Shown one piece after another: positions 46,629-56,715 of a DNA stretch of 64,000 nt. Position 1 is the stretch's first letter. Each line of letters begins with the position of its first letter. The DNA lies in contig NZ_VLKR01000014.1 of the NCBI RefSeq assembly GCF_007830445.1, forward strand, positions 62,001 through 126,000, written 5' to 3'. The notes under the pieces were generated by a model. It saw only the letters and a list, made by a program, of their open reading frames with translations, was not told the DNA's origin and did not search any database. The translations under genes were made by a program, and so were the position numbers. This DNA comes from Sphingobacterium siyangense. Lineage in GTDB: Bacteria; Bacteroidota; Bacteroidia; Sphingobacteriales; Sphingobacteriaceae.

Positions 46629-47834
46629 ACGTTTGTGGATATGGAGCCGGAGATAGCTATAGTACACAATTGCAATCAATATCCCCAGTCCCCCCATGAC
46701 GTATAATGTCGTTCGAAGCCCACAGTAACTGGCTAAGGAACCTATCATCAATGTACCAATGGGAAATATCCCCTGAAAAGCCATGACGTAATACGAGATT
46801 GCCCGAGCACGATAGATCGGTATGGCATGCGTCTGAATATATGTATTGATACTTGAGTTTTGCATCATCATGGCAAAGGATACCAACATCACATAGACGA
46901 GTGCCATCTGCAGCATACTCGAATGCGCCAAAAACAATAATGCAACTCCCATAAGCGCAGCAGCCCCCATCACCTGATAGCGCAAATTGGTACCCGATTT
47001 TAAACGGGCCATATTAAAAGCACCAATCATGGCACCCAGGCCGGCCGCACTTTCAAACCAGGAGAACGTACGTTCATCACCATGAAACATTTCTTTTGCT
47101 ATGGCAGGCAGCAACGAGGTATACGGAATAACGATCAAGCTGGAGAATGTCATGATAATAATCAGCGAGGAGATGTGCGGTGAACGTTTGAGGTAACGAA
47201 AGCCTTCGACCAAGCCTTCCCAATTGCTTCCCTTGCTCAGTTGAACATGTGTTTCATCGACCTTCATCATCAATAATGTAATAATAACCGGAACAAAACT
47301 GATAAAATTCAGGGCAAAACAAACGAGTTCACCGTATGTACTCAGTAAAATACCGCCTATAGCAGGGCCCAACATTCGTGCGCCATTGAAAATTGTTGAA
47401 TTCAGCGCTATGGCATTCGGCAGATCTTTACGGTCCCCAACCAAATACATCATGAGCGACTGACGCCCCAAAACATCGAAGGAATTAATAACTCCTTGTA
47501 TAAGACCTAAGATGGAAAGCCATAAGACACTCTCCCATTTCAGATAAACGACCAAGGTCAAGATCCCAGCCTGTATCATCAAACCAATTTGGGTTATCAG
47601 AACCAATTTATACTTTTTATGCTTATCGACAAAACTGCCGATAAATGGAGACAGGACCAAAGAAGGCAATAGGGAGATAAACTGCACAAAACCAAGCCAA
47701 AACACAGATCCGGTCAATTCATAGACTAACCAACTGATGGCTATCCGCTGCATCCAAGTTCCCATAAGGGAAATTGCTTGACCTATAACATGTAACCGGA
47801 AATTTCTATAATGGAGCGAACGAAAAACCTGCAT
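46614..47834 (-). CDS. MFS transporter (EntS/MFS_3-like)
   Basis: 406 residues from the ATG at 47834 (MQVFRSLHYRNFRLHVIGQ); the frame runs further upstream but that extension lacks family character. About 11-12 membrane helices are present. GTWMQRIAISWLVYELTGS and the SPFIGSFVDKHKKYKLVL loop between helices 2 and 3 are typical of the MFS_3 exporter group that includes enterobactin exporters. The substrate cannot be told. Convergent with the retropepsin gene. Confidence 0.9.
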   Translation of the reverse strand: MQVFRSLHYRNFRLHVIGQAISLMGTWMQRIAISWLVYELTGSVFWLGFVQFISLLPSLVLSPFIGSFVDKHKKYKLVLITQIGLMIQAGILTLVVYLKWESVLWLSILGLIQGVINSFDVLGRQSLMMYLVGDRKDLPNAIALNSTIFNGARMLGPAIGGILLSTYGELVCFALNFISFVPVIITLLMMKVDETHVQLSKGSNWEGLVEGFRYLKRSPHISSLIIIMTFSSLIVIPYTSLLPAIAKEMFHGDERTFSWFESAAGLGAMIGAFNMARLKSGTNLRYQVMGAAALMGVALLFLAHSSMLQMALVYVMLVSFAMMMQNSSINTYIQTHAIPIYRARAISYYVMAFQGIFPIGTLMIGSLASYCGLRTTLYVMGGLGILIAIVYYSYLRLHIHKRLFKF

Positions 47835-47951
47835 ATGTAAAGATAATACTATATTAAAAGTATAACAAAAAATTAGGAGAAGAGATTCCTTTTTGCTAAA
47901 ATAAAGATACAATAGGTGAAAATCAATGCTTCAATACTGGAATATAATCAA

Positions 47952-47959
47952 TAACTTTG
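47952..47959 (+). promoter_or_regulatory. Bacteroidota -7 box of the aldolase gene
   Basis: TAACTTTG matches TAnnTTTG exactly, 56 bases upstream of the ATG. Confidence 0.65.
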
Positions 47960-48015
47960 CATCATTATTTCGAACTTTAGAATAATCAAATAATTATCAT
48001 TCAATAACATATACA

Positions 48016-48675
48016 ATGAAATTTTTTATTGACACAGCGAACCTAGAGCAAATCAAAGAAGCCCAAGACTTAGGCGTATTAGACGGGGTAACAACCAATC
48101 CAAGTTTAATGGCTAAAGAAGGTATTAGCGGTGATGAAAACGTAATCAACCATTATAAAGCGATCTGTGCAATCGTTGATGGCGATGTCAGTGCTGAAGT
48201 TATTTCTACAAATTATGAAGAAATGATCAAAGAAGGAGAAGCGTTAGCAGCTCTTGACAGCAAGATAGTTGTTAAAGTCCCTATGATCAAAGATGGCGTA
48301 AAAGCAATTAAATATTTCAGCAAAAAAGGTATTAAAACAAATTGTACATTGGTATTTACAGCTGGTCAGGCACTATTGGCTGCTAAAGCTGGGGCAACCT
48401 ATGTATCTCCTTTTATCGGTCGTTTGGATGATATCTCTACAGATGGATTAGCGTTGATCGAAGATATTCGTTTAATCTATGATAACTACAACTATCCTAC
48501 ACAAATTTTAGCTGCTTCTGTACGTCACAGTGCACACATTTTAGGATGTGCTAAAATCGGTGCTGATGTTATGACAGGTCCTTTATCAGCGATCCTAGCG
48601 TTATTGAAACACCCATTGACAGACAGCGGTCTAGCGACATTCTTAGCTGATCACGCTAAAGCTGCAGGCAAATAA
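48016..48675 (+). CDS. fsa: Fructose-6-phosphate aldolase / small transaldolase
   Basis: 219 residues, the length of the FSA/TalC subfamily and shorter than classical transaldolase. It starts [16 protein letters not shown], includes [14 protein letters not shown], the Schiff-base Lys in [21 protein letters not shown], and [13 protein letters not shown] cleaves fructose 6-phosphate to dihydroxyacetone and glyceraldehyde 3-phosphate; in many bacteria these small proteins act as transaldolases in the pentose phosphate pathway, and sequence alone does not decide. Monocistronic. Confidence 0.9.
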   Translation: MKFFIDTANLEQIKEAQDLGVLDGVTTNPSLMAKEGISGDENVINHYKAICAIVDGDVSAEVISTNYEEMIKEGEALAALDSKIVVKVPMIKDGVKAIKYFSKKGIKTNCTLVFTAGQALLAAKAGATYVSPFIGRLDDISTDGLALIEDIRLIYDNYNYPTQILAASVRHSAHILGCAKIGADVMTGPLSAILALLKHPLTDSGLATFLADHAKAAGK

Positions 48676-48700
48676 GATTCCTATATTTCGATATAGTAAC

Positions 48701-48755
48701 GAAAACCGATAAGTAAGATGACACGAATCTTAAACTTATCGGTTTTCTTATTTTT
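48701..48755 (+). terminator. Terminator of fsa
   Basis: GAAAACCGATAAGT at 48701-48714 pairs perfectly with ACTTATCGGTTTTC at 48734-48747 around a 19-base loop, followed by TTATTTTT. Confidence 0.88.
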
Positions 48756-48877
48756 AATAGATTCCGTATTTTTGTACTGTCAAAAGCATCTTTGAGAAAG
48801 GAAATGGCCCATTTCTGTTCGTTAATGGTCTATGCAAAGGGAAAAAATACGATGAATAAATTCGTCGGATAGTTTTT

Positions 48878-48912
48878 AAACTTGCAAATAAAAGTAAATT
48901 TCTCTTAGTTTG
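48878..48912 (+). promoter_or_regulatory. Promoter of the Fur-family gene
   Basis: AAACTTGCA, nine bases, AAATTT, two bases, CTTAGTTTG ending at 48912. The TTG at 48882 and TTAGTTTG at 48905 are spaced by 20 bases, exactly as before tamB. Confidence 0.65.
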
Positions 48913-48942
48913 TATTTGATCTAAGGCTTAACGAAGAAATCC

Positions 48943-49371
48943 ATGGAAGATTCCAACACTGTATATCCAGAAATTCTCAAACGAAATAGTTTAAAAGTTA
49001 CCCAACCCCGGTTGAAGGTACTTGAAATTATTTCGAGGAAAGAGTCTGCAATTTCGCAGCCGGAACTGGAAAAATTACTGGGCAAGGATATTGACCGTGT
49101 CACATTATACCGGGTATTGGCCAGCTTTGAAGAGAAAGGGATTATCCATAAAATCTTTGATCTACACGGTACAGCTACTTACGCAATGTGTTCGACAAAC
49201 TGTTCAGAACATGATCATCATGACCAACACGTACATTTTATTTGCCGGGTATGCAATTCTGTGTACTGTCTGGAAGATATGATCTTACCAAAAGTATCGA
49301 TCCCAGAAGGCTTCAGTCTCGAAGCGATAGCCGTAAATGCACTTGGTGTGTGCAATCATTGCAAAAAGTAA
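48943..49371 (+). CDS. Fur family transcriptional regulator
   Basis: 142 residues. The winged helix at 12-80 includes VTQPRLKVLEII and DRVTLYRVLASFEEKGI. The metal-rich part has EHDHHDQHVHFICRVC, with the first CxxC, and the closing CNHC pair for structural zinc. It senses iron or zinc and represses uptake genes; the His cluster and the spacing fit either Fur or Zur. The neighbours do not tell which metal is sensed. Confidence 0.9.
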   Translation: MEDSNTVYPEILKRNSLKVTQPRLKVLEIISRKESAISQPELEKLLGKDIDRVTLYRVLASFEEKGIIHKIFDLHGTATYAMCSTNCSEHDHHDQHVHFICRVCNSVYCLEDMILPKVSIPEGFSLEAIAVNALGVCNHCKK

Positions 49372-49630
49372 ATCAGGCTGTACGAATCCAAAACTATTTT
49401 TCGGCTGAACTGTCTATACATTGGCTATCGGAAGATGCTCCGTTTAGCTCGTTATTGTCGTTTCAAATGCTGTTTTTTTCGTACATTGTAGTGGCATCGA
49501 TCTTGATGTACGGCTCGCTCATGATCTATTGTATCGGCTGAATTTACAAATTCGCTATCACAGCCATTTCGCTGCAATAGGAAGACTGCCGCAAATCGAT
49601 GCAAATGAATAATTAACAAATAATAATTGG

Positions 49631-51763
49631 ATGAAAACAAGAAAAGAAAATCCATATAAAGAGGTCTTAACACAACTGATTATCGATATCTTCGAAAAAT
49701 CGGGTAATAAGCCGCTCAACTATAAACAAGTTTCGTCAAAATTGAATCTTACCGATAATGACTCAAAAGTTGCTATAGCCGATATTTTACATGATAATGT
49801 AAGAAATGGGCTTTTTATTGAGGTCGAGCGCGGCAAATTTAATCTGAAACAACTTAAAGTTTATGTCACAGGAAAAGTAGATATGACTGCAGACGGTTCT
49901 GCCTATGTAATTCCTGATGACGAATTTGAAAATGACATCTATATCGCTCCACGGAAACTTAGACAGGCACTCCATGGCGATATTGTGAAGGTCCATACCT
50001 TCGAAAAAAGAAAAGGTGGCCGTAAGAAAGAGGGTGAAGTCGTTGAAATCCTGCAAAGGGCCAAGACTGATTTCACGGGAACGATCAGCATCTCCAACAA
50101 TTTTGCTTTTTTTATTGCGGATGACCGCAAGATGTTACACGACATTTTTATCCCTTTGGACAATCTGAATGGAGCCAAGGATAAGGAAAAAGTGGTCGTT
50201 TCGATTATCGACTGGCCAAGCGGGAGCAAAAATCCTGTCGGAACGGTAAAACATGTTTTGGGTACCAAGGGGGAAAATAACACCGAGATGAACGCTATTT
50301 TGGCCGACTATGGTTTCCCATTGGAGTTCCCTAAAAAAGTTGAAGCTGAAGCCAATCAGATTTCGGAAAAAATAAGCGCGGAAGAAATTGCAAAGCGGCG
50401 TGATTTTAGAAACGTTACGACCTTTACCATTGACCCAGCGGATGCAAAAGATTTCGATGACGCCATCTCCTTTCAAAAATTAGAGAATGGCAATTATGAA
50501 ATCGGTGTTCATATTGCGGATGTTTCGCATTTTGTCATACCCGACACAGAATTGGACAAAGAAGCATTCAACCGCGGCACATCCGTCTATCTGGTTGACC
50601 GCGTTATTCCGATGCTTCCGGAGCGTCTTTCCAATGGTGTCTGTTCGCTACGTCCGCATGAAGATAAACTTTGTTTTTCGGCTGTTTTTGAATTGGACGA
50701 AAAAGCCAATGTGCATGATCAATGGTTCGGCCGTACGATTATCCATTCGGACCGACGTTTCAGTTATGAAGAAGCACAGGAGGTGATCGAAACGAAATCG
50801 GGTGATTTCAGTGAAGAGATCCTGAAATTAAATGAACTGGCTTATATTCTGCGGGAGCGTAAGTTCAAAAATGGTGCAATAGCCTTTGAAAGTGAAGAGG
50901 TAAAATTCACCTTGGATGAAAATGGCAAACCTACAGGGGTATATACCAAAGTCCGTAAAGATGCGCACAAGCTGATTGAAGATTTTATGTTATTGGCGAA
51001 TCGTAAGGTTGCCGAGTTTATTGGCAAACAAGGCCGTGGAAAAAACAAGCTTACTTTTGTATACCGGTTCCACGATGTACCTAATCCGGAGACGCTGACA
51101 ACTTTCTCTCAATTTGCAGCGCGGTTTGGTCATAAATTGACCATCAAAACGGATAAGGAAACAGCGAAATCTTTAAATGCGCTGATGACGAAGATAGAAG
51201 GTAGCAAAGAGCAAAATATGCTGACTTCACTTGCGGTACGTTCGATGGCCAAAGCGATCTATACGACAAAGAAGACAAGTCACTATGGACTCGCATTTGA
51301 TTATTACACCCATTTCACCTCTCCTATCCGTCGTTATCCCGATGTGATGGTACACCGTCTTTTACAATTCTATCTGGAGGGCGGTACCAAGATCAATGCG
51401 GAGCATTACGAGAAAATGGCCGAACATTCTTCACAAATGGAGAAAAAAGCGGCTGAAGCCGAACGTGCATCGATTAAGTACAAACAGGCAGAATACTTGC
51501 AGGATCAAATTGGTACCGAATATACGGGTATTGTCTCGGGTGTTACTGAATGGGGTATGTATGTGGAGATTGAAGAGAACAAATGCGAGGGTATGGTCAG
51601 GCTGCGGGATATCACCGATGACTTTTACGTACTTGACGAGAAGAACTATGCGATTATTGGCCAAAGGAAGAAAAAGAAATTCCAGTTGGGTGATGAGGTT
51701 CAAATCCGCGTGAAGAAAGTGGATCTTGATAAACGGCAGATTGATTTTACGTTGTTGAGTTAA
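49631..51763 (+). CDS. rnr: Ribonuclease R
   Basis: 710 residues. N-terminal winged helix (about 5-65) and cold-shock-like OB domains, the RNB catalytic domain at about 255-590 with TIDPADAKDFDDAIS supplying the metal-binding aspartates, and a C-terminal S1 domain at about 625-708 (YTGIVSGVTEWGMYVEIEEN). It degrades structured RNA 3' to 5' in the cytoplasm. The 260 bp upstream show no gene. A strong terminator follows. Confidence 0.95.
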   Translation: MKTRKENPYKEVLTQLIIDIFEKSGNKPLNYKQVSSKLNLTDNDSKVAIADILHDNVRNGLFIEVERGKFNLKQLKVYVTGKVDMTADGSAYVIPDDEFENDIYIAPRKLRQALHGDIVKVHTFEKRKGGRKKEGEVVEILQRAKTDFTGTISISNNFAFFIADDRKMLHDIFIPLDNLNGAKDKEKVVVSIIDWPSGSKNPVGTVKHVLGTKGENNTEMNAILADYGFPLEFPKKVEAEANQISEKISAEEIAKRRDFRNVTTFTIDPADAKDFDDAISFQKLENGNYEIGVHIADVSHFVIPDTELDKEAFNRGTSVYLVDRVIPMLPERLSNGVCSLRPHEDKLCFSAVFELDEKANVHDQWFGRTIIHSDRRFSYEEAQEVIETKSGDFSEEILKLNELAYILRERKFKNGAIAFESEEVKFTLDENGKPTGVYTKVRKDAHKLIEDFMLLANRKVAEFIGKQGRGKNKLTFVYRFHDVPNPETLTTFSQFAARFGHKLTIKTDKETAKSLNALMTKIEGSKEQNMLTSLAVRSMAKAIYTTKKTSHYGLAFDYYTHFTSPIRRYPDVMVHRLLQFYLEGGTKINAEHYEKMAEHSSQMEKKAAEAERASIKYKQAEYLQDQIGTEYTGIVSGVTEWGMYVEIEENKCEGMVRLRDITDDFYVLDEKNYAIIGQRKKKKFQLGDEVQIRVKKVDLDKRQIDFTLLS

Positions 51764-51767
51764 GAAT

Positions 51768-51806
51768 AAAAAAAGAGCGTTATTATTCAAAATTAACGCT
51801 CTTTTT
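51768..51806 (+). terminator. Terminator of rnr
   Basis: AAAAAGAGCGTTA pairs with TAACGCTCTTTTT around a short loop, with A and T runs on both sides; probably works both ways. Confidence 0.9.
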
Positions 51807-51896
51807 CTTAAAAAATTGATTGTAAAAAACCTGAGTTTGTATTAAAAAAATAAAACAACTTAGTTTCTACAGACACATCTCGAAAATACTAACATA

Positions 51897-52367
51897 CTAA
51901 TATGTTAATGAGACTGATATAGGAGTTACTCCAGATTTAATTTCCTGAGATTTCTCAACAATTACTTTCCCTCCCTGCTCAACCTTGTATGTAAGTGTAA
52001 ATGGTTGCTTAATTGTAAATGCAGAAATATTTACACTAGCAGTCAAATAATTAGCCGGTGATTCCAAAACAGCAGTTTTACCTCCTTGAAAATACTCTTT
52101 TTCAACTGAATATAACACTTGACCTGTTGTCCCTGCAGCTCCATTAACAGTCCACGTTTGTGGCTTAGCATCGCCTCCCGCAGACCCACAAGATACAGAC
52201 ACATCTCCACCGTCAACAGTGAAAGATGAAGAAGTTGTAACTGTAACCTTAAGAGCCCCTTTGTTCTCTGATGGTACAGTATTATCGTCGTCCTTTGAGC
52301 ATCCAACAAAAGCGAAGGTTACCAAGGCCAGTACCACTGCATACATTAATTTCATTTTGATTTTCAT
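51897..52367 (-). CDS. Predicted lipoprotein of unknown function
   Basis: 156 residues. A lipoprotein signal (MKLMYAVVLALVTFAFVGC) has the lipobox FVGC and is followed by SKDDDN, the acidic start common in surface-exposed lipoproteins of this phylum. The mature part is rich in Thr, Ser and Val and looks all-beta (LKVTVTTSSSFTVDGGDVSV, TASVNISAFTIKQPFTLTYKV). No family was recognised. An ATG at 52355 (MKLM) is an alternative start. Confidence 0.75.
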   Translation of the reverse strand: MKIKMKLMYAVVLALVTFAFVGCSKDDDNTVPSENKGALKVTVTTSSSFTVDGGDVSVSCGSAGGDAKPQTWTVNGAAGTTGQVLYSVEKEYFQGGKTAVLESPANYLTASVNISAFTIKQPFTLTYKVEQGGKVIVEKSQEIKSGVTPISVSLTY

Positions 52368-52565
52368 AACTTGAATACATTAATTTGTTTCTACTAAATA
52401 TTTACACGTGTTTATCAAACACTTTGCCAAACAGAACGCAAAAACATGCAGGAGGTGCAATATACCTGAAAACCAGTAGAAGAATATTTTCGAAAGAATA
52501 CCATTATTTAAAGGGTACTGCACAGCGAAAGAACAACTTAGAGTGCTTACAAGAAGAAACCTATA

Positions 52566-52737
52566 TTACATAGCTTTTTGCCGTTTTGCTACCCTATAAT
52601 CGTCCATATTCGTGTACAACAAACCATCAGGAGTTGAATAGTTATTGTCGAAAAGGATATAGAATCTACCCATCGTTGCCTAAACGAGGATATTCAGCTT
52701 GCTTGCAGATAGTTTCCTGAATCAAAGCTACAAATGA
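52566..52737 (-). pseudogene. Frameshifted gene remnant
   Basis: Two adjoining minus-strand frames look like one broken C-terminus. The first, 52737 to 52669, reads 23 codons (ending KQAEYPRLGNDG) to a TAG; the second, 52673 to 52566, reads MGRFYILFDNNYSTPDG and on to RQKAM and a stop. Deleting one G of the GGG at 52669-52671 joins them smoothly as GNDGRFYILF. No start or upstream part is left, since a stop lies at 52738. The parent family was not recognised. Confidence 0.4.
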
Positions 52738-52904
52738 CTAAAAATACTAAACGGTTCGCTTAACACACTGCAATAGGAAAAAAGGGATAGTCAGGATCAG
52801 AGAATACGAAAGAAGCCAATTGATAATAAAGAAACGAGTAGCACCAATTCAAAAAATAATCTAAATTTTATACACTAACTATTTCATATTCAAAAGGGAA
52901 TCAG

Positions 52905-52912
52905 TATCTTTG
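52905..52912 (+). promoter_or_regulatory. Bacteroidota -7 box of the str cluster
   Basis: TATCTTTG matches TAnnTTTG, 49 bases before the rpsL ATG. Confidence 0.7.
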
Positions 52913-52961
52913 CGAACTTAAAATATTTAAGGTAAAAAAATTTATAAACAAAAACAGGTAA

Positions 52962-53375
52962 ATGCCTACTATTCAACAATTAGTTAGAAAAGGTAGAGTA
53001 GCTCTGGTTGATAAGAGTAAGTCACCAGCGTTGGACTCATGTCCACAGCGAAGAGGTGTATGTACACGTGTATATACTACTACCCCTAAAAAACCAAACT
53101 CAGCAATGCGTAAAGTAGCTCGTGTACGTTTAACAAACGGTAAAGAGGTCAACGCTTACATCCCTGGAGAAGGTCACAACTTACAAGAGCACTCGATCGT
53201 ATTGATCCGTGGTGGTCGTGTTAAGGATTTACCAGGTGTACGTTACCACATCATCCGCGGTGCATTAGATACTTCAGGTGTAGCAGGTCGTAACCAACGT
53301 CGTTCTAAATATGGAACTAAGCGTCCTAAACCAGGACAAGCAGCTGCAGCTCCAGCAAAAGGTAAAAAGAAATAA
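52962..53375 (+). CDS. rpsL: 30S ribosomal protein S12
   Basis: 137 residues. It begins [12 protein letters not shown] and contains [18 protein letters not shown], the decoding-site loop where streptomycin-resistance changes occur; the wild-type Lys is present. An Ala/Lys-rich tail of about 13 residues ([12 protein letters not shown]) extends the core. It is the first gene of the rpsL-rpsG-fusA-rpsJ cluster. Confidence 0.98.
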   Translation: MPTIQQLVRKGRVALVDKSKSPALDSCPQRRGVCTRVYTTTPKKPNSAMRKVARVRLTNGKEVNAYIPGEGHNLQEHSIVLIRGGRVKDLPGVRYHIIRGALDTSGVAGRNQRRSKYGTKRPKPGQAAAAPAKGKKK

Positions 53376-53381
53376 TTAAAC

Positions 53382-53386
53382 GGAGG
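53382..53386 (+). promoter_or_regulatory. Shine-Dalgarno of rpsG
   Basis: GGAGG eight bases before the ATG at 53395, one of few strong SDs in the window. Confidence 0.7.
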
Positions 53387-53394
53387 AAAGAAAA

Positions 53395-53862
53395 ATGAGA
53401 AAATCAAAACCGAAAAAGAGAATCATTTTACCTGATCCAAAGTTTAATGACGTTCAGGTAACACGTTTCGTAAACAATATGATGGTAGATGGTAAAAAAT
53501 CTATCGCTTATTCTATTTTTTACGACGCAGTAGAATTAGTAGAACAAAAAACACAAGAAAGCGGTTTAGAAGCTTGGAAAAAAGCTTTGAACAACGTTAT
53601 GCCTGCTGTTGAAGTTAAATCACGCCGTGTTGGTGGTGCTAACTTCCAAGTTCCTATGGAAGTTCGTCCAGATCGTAAAATCGCTTTGGGTATGAAATGG
53701 TTAATTTCATACGCTCGTAAACGTGGTGAAAAAACAATGTTCGAAAAATTAGCAGGAGAAATCATTTCAGCTTCTAAAGGTGAAGGTGCTGCTGTTAAGA
53801 AGAAAGAAGATACGCACAAAATGGCGGAAGCTAACAAAGCGTTCTCACACTTCAGATTCTAA
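53395..53862 (+). CDS. rpsG: 30S ribosomal protein S7
   Basis: 155 residues. Typical S7: [18 protein letters not shown], the [17 protein letters not shown] loop and [14 protein letters not shown] at the end. It nucleates assembly of the 30S head on 16S rRNA. It lies 19 bp after rpsL. Confidence 0.98.
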   Translation: MRKSKPKKRIILPDPKFNDVQVTRFVNNMMVDGKKSIAYSIFYDAVELVEQKTQESGLEAWKKALNNVMPAVEVKSRRVGGANFQVPMEVRPDRKIALGMKWLISYARKRGEKTMFEKLAGEIISASKGEGAAVKKKEDTHKMAEANKAFSHFRF

Positions 53863-53890
53863 TTTTGAAGACATTCAAAAAAATATGATT

Positions 53891-53933
53891 ACACCGACCT
53901 CCGATAAAAACAATCTTTTATCAAGGTCGGTGT
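53891..53933 (+). terminator. Strong hairpin between rpsG and fusA
   Basis: ACACCGACCT at 53891-53900 pairs with AGGTCGGTGT at 53924-53933, and inside it GATAAAA pairs with TTTTATC, giving about 17 base pairs with small bulges. Only a weak T-rich tract follows, so it may be a partial terminator, a processing site or an attenuator. Confidence 0.6.
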
Positions 53934-53993
53934 ACTTATTTAACATTACATTTAAACACATAAGACCATTAAGGTCCGCTGCTTAAAAATATT

Positions 53994-56117
53994 ATGGCAA
54001 GAGATTTAAAATTCACTAGAAATATCGGTATCGCTGCCCACATCGATGCTGGTAAAACTACAACAACTGAGCGTATCCTTTACTACTCAGGTGTAAACCA
54101 CAAAATTGGTGAAGTTCACGAAGGTGCTTCTACAATGGACTGGATGGAGCAAGAAGCTGAACGTGGTATCACAATTACTTCTGCTGCTACAACCGTTTTC
54201 TGGAACTACCGTAACAACAAATACCAAGTAAACGTAATCGATACTCCTGGACACGTGGATTTCACGGTTGAGGTAAACCGTTCGTTACGTGTACTAGACG
54301 GATTAGTTTTCTTATTCTCTGCGGTTGATGGTGTTGAGCCTCAATCTGAGACTAACTGGAGACTAGCTGATGGATATAAAGTACCTCGTATTGGTTTCGT
54401 TAATAAAATGGACCGTTCAGGTGCTGACTTCTTAAAAGTTGTTGGCCAAGTAAAATCAATGCTAGGTTCCGATGCAGTAGCTTTACAATTGCCTATCGGT
54501 GCTGAAGATACATTCAAAGGTGTAGTTGACTTGATCAACAACCGTGGTATCGTATGGAATGAGCATGATAAAGGAATGACCTTTACAGAAGTTCCAATTC
54601 CAGAAGATATGTTGGATGAAGTTGCTGAATACCGTGAGAAATTATTGGAAGCTGTAGCTGGTTATGATGAGACTTTGATGGAGAAATTCTTCGAAGATCC
54701 AAATTCATTGACTGAGCGTGAAATCTTAGATGCTTTACGTAAAGCGGTATTAGATAATGCAATTGTTCCTATGGTATGTGGTTCATCTTTCAAAAACAAA
54801 GGTGTTCAAACCATGTTGGATCTAGTAATGGAATTATTGCCTTCACCTCTTGATATCGATGCTGTAAAAGGTACTAACCCTGATACAGGTGAAGAAATTT
54901 TACGTAAACCATCTGTAAACGAGCCTTTCGCAGCTTTAGGTTTTAAAATTGCGACTGACCCATTTGTAGGTCGTCTATGTTTTATCCGTGCTTACTCGGG
55001 TAAGTTAGATGCTGGTTCTTATGTATTGAACACTCGTTCAGGAAACAAAGAGCGTATCTCTCGTATCTTCCAAATGCACGCGAACAAACAAAACCCTATC
55101 CCTTTCATCGAGGCTGGTGATATCGGTGCTGTTGTAGGTTTCAAAGACATCAAAACTGGTGATACACTTTGTGACGAAAAAGCACCTATCATTCTTGAGT
55201 CTATGACTTTCCCTGAGCCAGTAATTGGTTTGGCGATTGAGCCTAAAACTCAAGCTGACGTTGATAGATTAGGTATTGGTCTTGGTAAATTGGCTGAAGA
55301 GGATCCTACATTCGTTGTAAAAACTGACGAAGAAACTGGTCAAACAGTTATCTCTGGTATGGGTGAGCTTCACTTAGAGATCTTGATCGACCGTTTGAAA
55401 CGTGAATTTAAAGTAGAGGTTAACCAAGGTGCTCCTCAAGTATCATACAAAGAGTCTATCAACGGTACTACTGAGCACCGTGAGGTATTCAAAAAACAAT
55501 CAGGTGGTCGTGGTAAATTCGCGGATATCAAAGTTGTTATTTCTCCAGCGGATGAAGATTTCGATTTATCAAAATCACCACTTCAATTCGTTAATGAAAT
55601 TGTTGGTGGTAAAATTCCTAAAGAGTTTATCCCTTCAGTTCAAAAAGGATTTGAAACTTCAATGAAAAATGGTGTATTAGCAGGATTCCCATTATCAGGA
55701 ATGAAAGTTCGTTTGATTGATGGTTCATTCCACGCTGTCGATTCAGATTCATTGTCTTTCGAATTAGCTGCTCGTCAAGCATACCGTGAAGGATTGCCTA
55801 AATGTTCTCCAGTGTTAATGGAACCAATTATGAAAATAGAGGTTTTAACACCAGAAGAAAACATGGGTGATGTAATGGGTGACTTAAACCGTCGTCGTGG
55901 TCAAATGCAAGGTTTGGATTCACGTAACGGTGTACAGGTAATCAAAGCATTGGTTCCACTTTCTGAAATGTTCGGTTACGTAACACAATTACGTACAATC
56001 ACTTCAGGTCGTGCAACATCGACAATGGAATTTGATCACTTTGAAGAAGCTCCTCGTAACGTTGCTGAAGAGGTGATTGCAAAATCAAAAGGTAAAATCA
56101 AAGGTTCTGTAGAATAA
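53994..56117 (+). CDS. fusA: Elongation factor G
   Basis: 707 residues. GTPase motifs: AHIDAGKTT (G1), DTPGHVDF (G3) and NKMD (G4). The other four domains are complete, with GMGELHLEI and the domain IV and V ends. It moves tRNA and mRNA through the ribosome after each peptide bond. Third gene of the str cluster, 131 bp after rpsG, a gap occupied by a strong hairpin. Confidence 0.98.
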   Translation: MARDLKFTRNIGIAAHIDAGKTTTTERILYYSGVNHKIGEVHEGASTMDWMEQEAERGITITSAATTVFWNYRNNKYQVNVIDTPGHVDFTVEVNRSLRVLDGLVFLFSAVDGVEPQSETNWRLADGYKVPRIGFVNKMDRSGADFLKVVGQVKSMLGSDAVALQLPIGAEDTFKGVVDLINNRGIVWNEHDKGMTFTEVPIPEDMLDEVAEYREKLLEAVAGYDETLMEKFFEDPNSLTEREILDALRKAVLDNAIVPMVCGSSFKNKGVQTMLDLVMELLPSPLDIDAVKGTNPDTGEEILRKPSVNEPFAALGFKIATDPFVGRLCFIRAYSGKLDAGSYVLNTRSGNKERISRIFQMHANKQNPIPFIEAGDIGAVVGFKDIKTGDTLCDEKAPIILESMTFPEPVIGLAIEPKTQADVDRLGIGLGKLAEEDPTFVVKTDEETGQTVISGMGELHLEILIDRLKREFKVEVNQGAPQVSYKESINGTTEHREVFKKQSGGRGKFADIKVVISPADEDFDLSKSPLQFVNEIVGGKIPKEFIPSVQKGFETSMKNGVLAGFPLSGMKVRLIDGSFHAVDSDSLSFELAARQAYREGLPKCSPVLMEPIMKIEVLTPEENMGDVMGDLNRRRGQMQGLDSRNGVQVIKALVPLSEMFGYVTQLRTITSGRATSTMEFDHFEEAPRNVAEEVIAKSKGKIKGSVE

Positions 56118-56138
56118 TATAGAACTCAAAAATAAACC

Positions 56139-56180
56139 GACCGCTGGTTGTTAATAGCTCTAATCAGCGGTCATTTTTTA
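56139..56180 (+). terminator. Hairpin with T tract between fusA and rpsJ
   Basis: GACCGCTG at 56139-56146 pairs with CAGCGGTC at 56165-56172, followed by A and six T. It has the form of an intrinsic terminator but ends only 16 bases before the rpsJ start, so read-through or control of rpsJ is likely. Confidence 0.65.
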
Positions 56181-56195
56181 ATAATATCATATACT

Positions 56196-56501
56196 ATGAG
56201 CCAAAGAATCAGAATTAAATTGAAATCTTACGATTACAATTTGGTTGACAAATCAGCTGAAAAAATCGTAAAAACAGTAAAACCTACAGGTGCAGTTGTT
56301 AGTGGTCCTATTCCATTGCCTACTGAGAAAAAAATCTATACGGTATTACGTTCACCACACGTTAACAAAAAAGCACGTGAGCAATTCCAATTGTGTGCTT
56401 ACAAAAGATTGTTGGATATCTATTCATCAAACGCTAAAACTGTTGACGCATTGATGAAACTTGAATTGCCTTCAGGTGTTGAAGTAGAAATCAAAGTGTG
56501 A
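56196..56501 (+). CDS. rpsJ: 30S ribosomal protein S10
   Basis: 101 residues from the ATG at 56196 ([16 protein letters not shown]); the frame extends 16 codons upstream but through the hairpin. The KTGAxxxGPIPLPT-like loop reads [14 protein letters not shown], and [13 protein letters not shown] follows. S10 is part of the 30S head and also of antitermination complexes. It is followed by a terminator and a repeat, not by rplC as in most genomes. Confidence 0.97.
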   Translation: MSQRIRIKLKSYDYNLVDKSAEKIVKTVKPTGAVVSGPIPLPTEKKIYTVLRSPHVNKKAREQFQLCAYKRLLDIYSSNAKTVDALMKLELPSGVEVEIKV

Positions 56502-56520
56502 TAGATTTCAGTCACTGAAA

Positions 56521-56556
56521 AAAGAAGGGGCCTTTCGGAAGAAAAGCCCCTTTTTT
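56521..56556 (+). terminator. Terminator of rpsJ
   Basis: AAGGGGC at 56525-56531 pairs with GCCCCTT at 56546-56552, followed by T; it closes the cluster. Confidence 0.9.
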
Positions 56557-56562
56557 GTGAAT

Positions 56563-56641
56563 GTGTCTGATATTATTAGCCAGAAAGAAACCTTCAGTCG
56601 GCTTCCATTGCTGTTGCTGCCTGCGGAATCATGAAGGTTTT
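56563..56641. repeat. Dispersed intergenic repeat, copy 2
   Basis: Matches 27496-27571 over its length with a few substitutions and small indels. The inverted ends are AACCTTCA (56589-56596) and TGAAGGTT (56632-56639). It lies directly behind the rpsJ terminator, the same position as copy 1 behind sucB. Confidence 0.85.
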
Positions 56642-56715
56642 GTTTGCGCAAATATTCCTCATGAAACTAATAAATCCAAAACATGAGGTGAAAGACATTT
56701 TTCGACCAATTAAAA

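Larger units (their letters stand above)
52368..52961. other. 594-bp region between the lipoprotein and rpsL
   Basis: The longest gap in the window. It contains a gene remnant at 52566-52737 on the minus strand and the rpsL promoter at its right end. An AGGAGGT at about 52450 is not followed by a usable gene. Nothing else is recognised. Confidence 0.65.

Noticed and set aside
49372..49630. Possible gene between fur and rnr
   Set aside because: Frames on both strands are short and give no protein-like pattern; nothing supported.
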